In this document: one piece after another, positions 62,487-64,000 of the stretch
Position numbering within the stretch: the first letter of the stretch is position 1
Layout: each line of letters opens with the position of its first letter
From: Alteromonas profundi
Lineage (GTDB): Bacteria > Pseudomonadota > Gammaproteobacteria > Enterobacterales > Alteromonadaceae
NCBI RefSeq assembly: GCF_010500865.1
Contig: NZ_JAAAWN010000022.1
Location: 1-64,000, forward strand
Direction of reading: 5' to 3'
DNA length: 64,000 nucleotides
Translations under genes and position numbers: made by a program
The notes under the pieces: model-generated
What the model saw: only the letters and a program-made list of their open reading frames with translations
What the model was told of the DNA's origin: nothing
Databases searched by the model: none

Positions 62487-62915
62487 ATGGCTAAAAAAGT
62501 AAGCGGTATTATCAAGCTTCAGGTTGCAGCTGGTTCTGCTAACCCAAGTCCACCAGTTGGTCCTGCACTAGGTCAACATGGTGTAAACATCATGGAATTC
62601 TGTAAGGCTTTCAATGCGAAAACTGATAGCCTTGAGAAAGGCGCTCCGGTACCAGTAGAGATTACGGTATACGAAGATCGCTCTTTCACATTCGAAACTA
62701 AGACTCCTCCTGCGTCTTACCTGCTTAAAAAAGCAGCTGGCATCAAGAGTGGTTCTGGCCGTCCTAACACTGAGAAAGTGGGTAAAGTTACTCGCGCTCA
62801 GCTAGAAGAGATTGCTAAAACTAAAGAGCCAGATCTAACAGCAGCTGACTTAGATGCAGCGGTACGCACTATCGCGGGTTCTGCTCGCTCAATGGGCTTG
62901 AACGTAGAGGACTAA
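62487..62915 (+). CDS. rplK: 50S ribosomal protein L11
   Basis: A 142-residue protein, identical in length to E. coli L11, with the N-terminal [40 protein letters not shown] and C-terminal RNA-binding part [18 protein letters not shown]... [18 protein letters not shown] lies before the ATG. Binds the GTPase centre of 23S rRNA. Confidence 0.98.
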   Translation: MAKKVSGIIKLQVAAGSANPSPPVGPALGQHGVNIMEFCKAFNAKTDSLEKGAPVPVEITVYEDRSFTFETKTPPASYLLKKAAGIKSGSGRPNTEKVGKVTRAQLEEIAKTKEPDLTAADLDAAVRTIAGSARSMGLNVED

Positions 62916-62919
62916 TCGA

Positions 62920-63615
62920 ATGGCTAAATTAACGAAACGCGCTCGTCTTATTCGCGACAAAGTTGAAGCGACTAAAGAGTACGAAATCAATGAAGCGGTA
63001 GCGCTTCTTAAAGAACTAGCTACAGCTAAGTTCGCAGAAAGCGTTGACGTAGCAGTTAACCTTGGTATCGATGCAAAGAAATCTGACCAAAACGTTCGTG
63101 GTGCAACTGTACTACCTAACGGTACTGGTAAAGACGTTCGCGTTGCAGTGTTTACCCAAGGCGCAAACGCTGAAGCTGCTAAAGAAGCAGGTGCAGACAT
63201 CGTTGGTATGGATGACCTAGCTGAGCAAGTTAAAAAAGGCGAAATGAACTTTGACGTTGTAGTTGCTAGCCCAGACGCAATGCGTGTTGTTGGTCAACTT
63301 GGTCAAATTTTAGGTCCACGTGGCCTAATGCCTAACCCTAAAACGGGTACAGTAACGCCAGACGTTGCTACTGCTGTTAAGAACGCGAAAGCGGGCCAGG
63401 TACGCTACCGTAACGATAAGAACGGTATCATCCATGCTAGCATCGGTAAGATTGCGTTCGAAACAAACCAAATTCAAGAGAACCTTGAAGCACTACTTGA
63501 AGCATTGAAGAAAGCGAAGCCTTCTTCTGCTAAAGGTACTTATATCAAGAAGATCAGCCTAAGCACCACTATGGGCGCTGGCGTATCTCTAGATAAAGCT
63601 TCAGTAGGTCTATAA
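62920..63615 (+). CDS. rplA: 50S ribosomal protein L1
   Basis: A 231-residue protein (E. coli 234): [29 protein letters not shown], then [58 protein letters not shown]. Starts 4 bases after rplK. L1 binds 23S rRNA and the rplK leader. Confidence 0.98.
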   Translation: MAKLTKRARLIRDKVEATKEYEINEAVALLKELATAKFAESVDVAVNLGIDAKKSDQNVRGATVLPNGTGKDVRVAVFTQGANAEAAKEAGADIVGMDDLAEQVKKGEMNFDVVVASPDAMRVVGQLGQILGPRGLMPNPKTGTVTPDVATAVKNAKAGQVRYRNDKNGIIHASIGKIAFETNQIQENLEALLEALKKAKPSSAKGTYIKKISLSTTMGAGVSLDKASVGL

Positions 63616-63642
63616 AACTATTGAGCGAAAGCTCAACAGTTT
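63615..63642 (+). terminator. Hairpin between rplA and rplJ
   Basis: AAACT-A-TTGAGC and GCTCAA-C-AGTTT arms with a GAAA loop, starting at the rplA stop and followed by a short TCTC run. Likely a partial terminator or RNA-processing hairpin ahead of the L10 leader. Confidence 0.6.
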
Positions 63643-63689
63643 CTCTTAAAGGTTATGGGTTGGAGCTGTGATATTTAGCAGTGCTAATA

Positions 63690-63920
63690 AGCAGCTCCCG
63701 TCCAAGACCGCAGGTGCGGTGTGGTGGAAGAAGTAAGAGAGCTTTCACAGTCAACATACTGCTTAATACAACAACCTGCGCAGACGGTGGTTTGACTCAG
63801 ACTCTCTGGGGTAACAAACACCGTAGAGCGGTACTTTCAATTGTGGAAGTATCAATCTGTGAACCCTGACCGCGTAAGTAGGAAACTACAGACAACGTCA
63901 GATACAAAGAGGTGAACTCA
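63690..63920 (+). ncRNA. L10 leader (rplJ autoregulatory RNA)
   Basis: Upstream of rplJ, the arms CCGTC/GACGG (63698-63702, 63783-63787) and CGCAGGT/ACCTGCG (63709-63715, 63774-63780) pair in the order known for the L10 leader, with CCAAGAC and CAGACGG flanks very like the E. coli element that binds L10-L7/L12. The region should shut down rplJL translation when L10 is in excess. The 3' limit is set to the start codon and is approximate. Confidence 0.85.
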
Positions 63921-64000
63921 GTGGCACTAGGTTTAGCAGCAAAAAAAGAGATCGTAGCAGAAGTTTCTGAAGTTGCGTCTCGCGCTCTATCCGTTGCCGT
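63921..64000 (+). CDS. rplJ: 50S ribosomal protein L10 (partial, cut by window end)
   Basis: GTG start at 63921 with AGAGGTGA about 6 bases upstream. The first 26 residues, ALGLAAKKEIVAEVSEVA then SRALSVAV, match the L10 N-terminus (E. coli MALNLQDKQAIVAEVSEVA). The rest lies outside the window. It forms the L10-L7/L12 stalk. Confidence 0.96.
   Translation, partial: MALGLAAKKEIVAEVSEVASRALSVA

Noticed and set aside
1..64000. CRISPR arrays, rRNA genes and insertion sequences
   Set aside because: No regularly spaced repeats, rRNA segments or transposase genes were found.

Overview
The window reads as a gammaproteobacterial chromosome, most likely an Alteromonas or close relative. This is inferred from the secE-nusG-rplKAJ block behind tRNA-Trp, the DUF3392 protein, many TonB, Tat and lipoprotein signals and moderate GC. 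No species call is possible from sequence alone.

Bases 1 to about 20050 are the right-hand part of a genomic island. A tyrosine recombinase gene (18621-19910, minus) sits beside a 46-bp remnant of a tRNA-Phe 3' end (20004-20049), followed by the old tRNA terminator. The intact tRNA-Phe and the left end must lie upstream of the window. The cargo is mostly copper and metal handling. First comes a plus-strand block: a small Cys-rich secreted protein, a DUF411 protein, CopC, CopD, two NTF2-like proteins, an orphan formyltransferase and a second Cys-rich secreted protein. Next is a MerR-controlled operon: MerR, the Cu(I) P-type ATPase CopA, a cupredoxin, DUF2933, an ICMT-like methyltransferase, a Met-rich periplasmic protein, an HMA-like protein and a frameshifted DUF5676 gene. 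The minus strand carries an amino-acid permease, copB, the multicopper oxidase copA, a third Cys-rich CopL-like protein, a glutaredoxin-MauE fusion and a DUF305 protein. A small K+-channel-like gene follows. Together these would sense periplasmic and cytosolic copper, pump Cu(I) out, oxidise it and bind it in the periplasm.

Bases 20050-38700 look like ordinary chromosome with accessory genes. They include a TPR lipoprotein, a VOC protein divergent from a YafY-type regulator across a 10-bp-arm palindrome, and a probable iron module (TonB receptor, PepSY membrane protein, and a two-component system behind a strong Fur-box match). There is also a LysR gene divergent from a frameshifted MFS transporter, HAD and DMT genes, a small orphan peptide with a double-glycine-like leader, and a 1289-residue hybrid sensor with beta-propeller, kinase, receiver and AraC parts.

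Bases 38700-49020 hold a LacI-controlled sugar locus: three TIM-barrel isomerase-like proteins, a Gfo/Idh/MocA dehydrogenase, an MFS transporter, a GMC oxidoreductase with its gluconate-2-dehydrogenase-subunit-3-like partner, and a DUF1080 protein. This is the gene content expected for glycoside 3-oxidation (3-keto-sugar) catabolism. Two palindromic LacI-type sites lie between the divergent arms.

Bases 49020-64000 are housekeeping and core-like: VOC, aldo/keto reductase, lipocalin, PhnA, pyrC, dbpA, an ACT-like protein, M13 peptidase, RraA-like protein, sodC, an ABC exporter, tRNA-Trp, secE, nusG, rplK, rplA, the L10 autoregulatory leader and the start of rplJ, cut by the window end.
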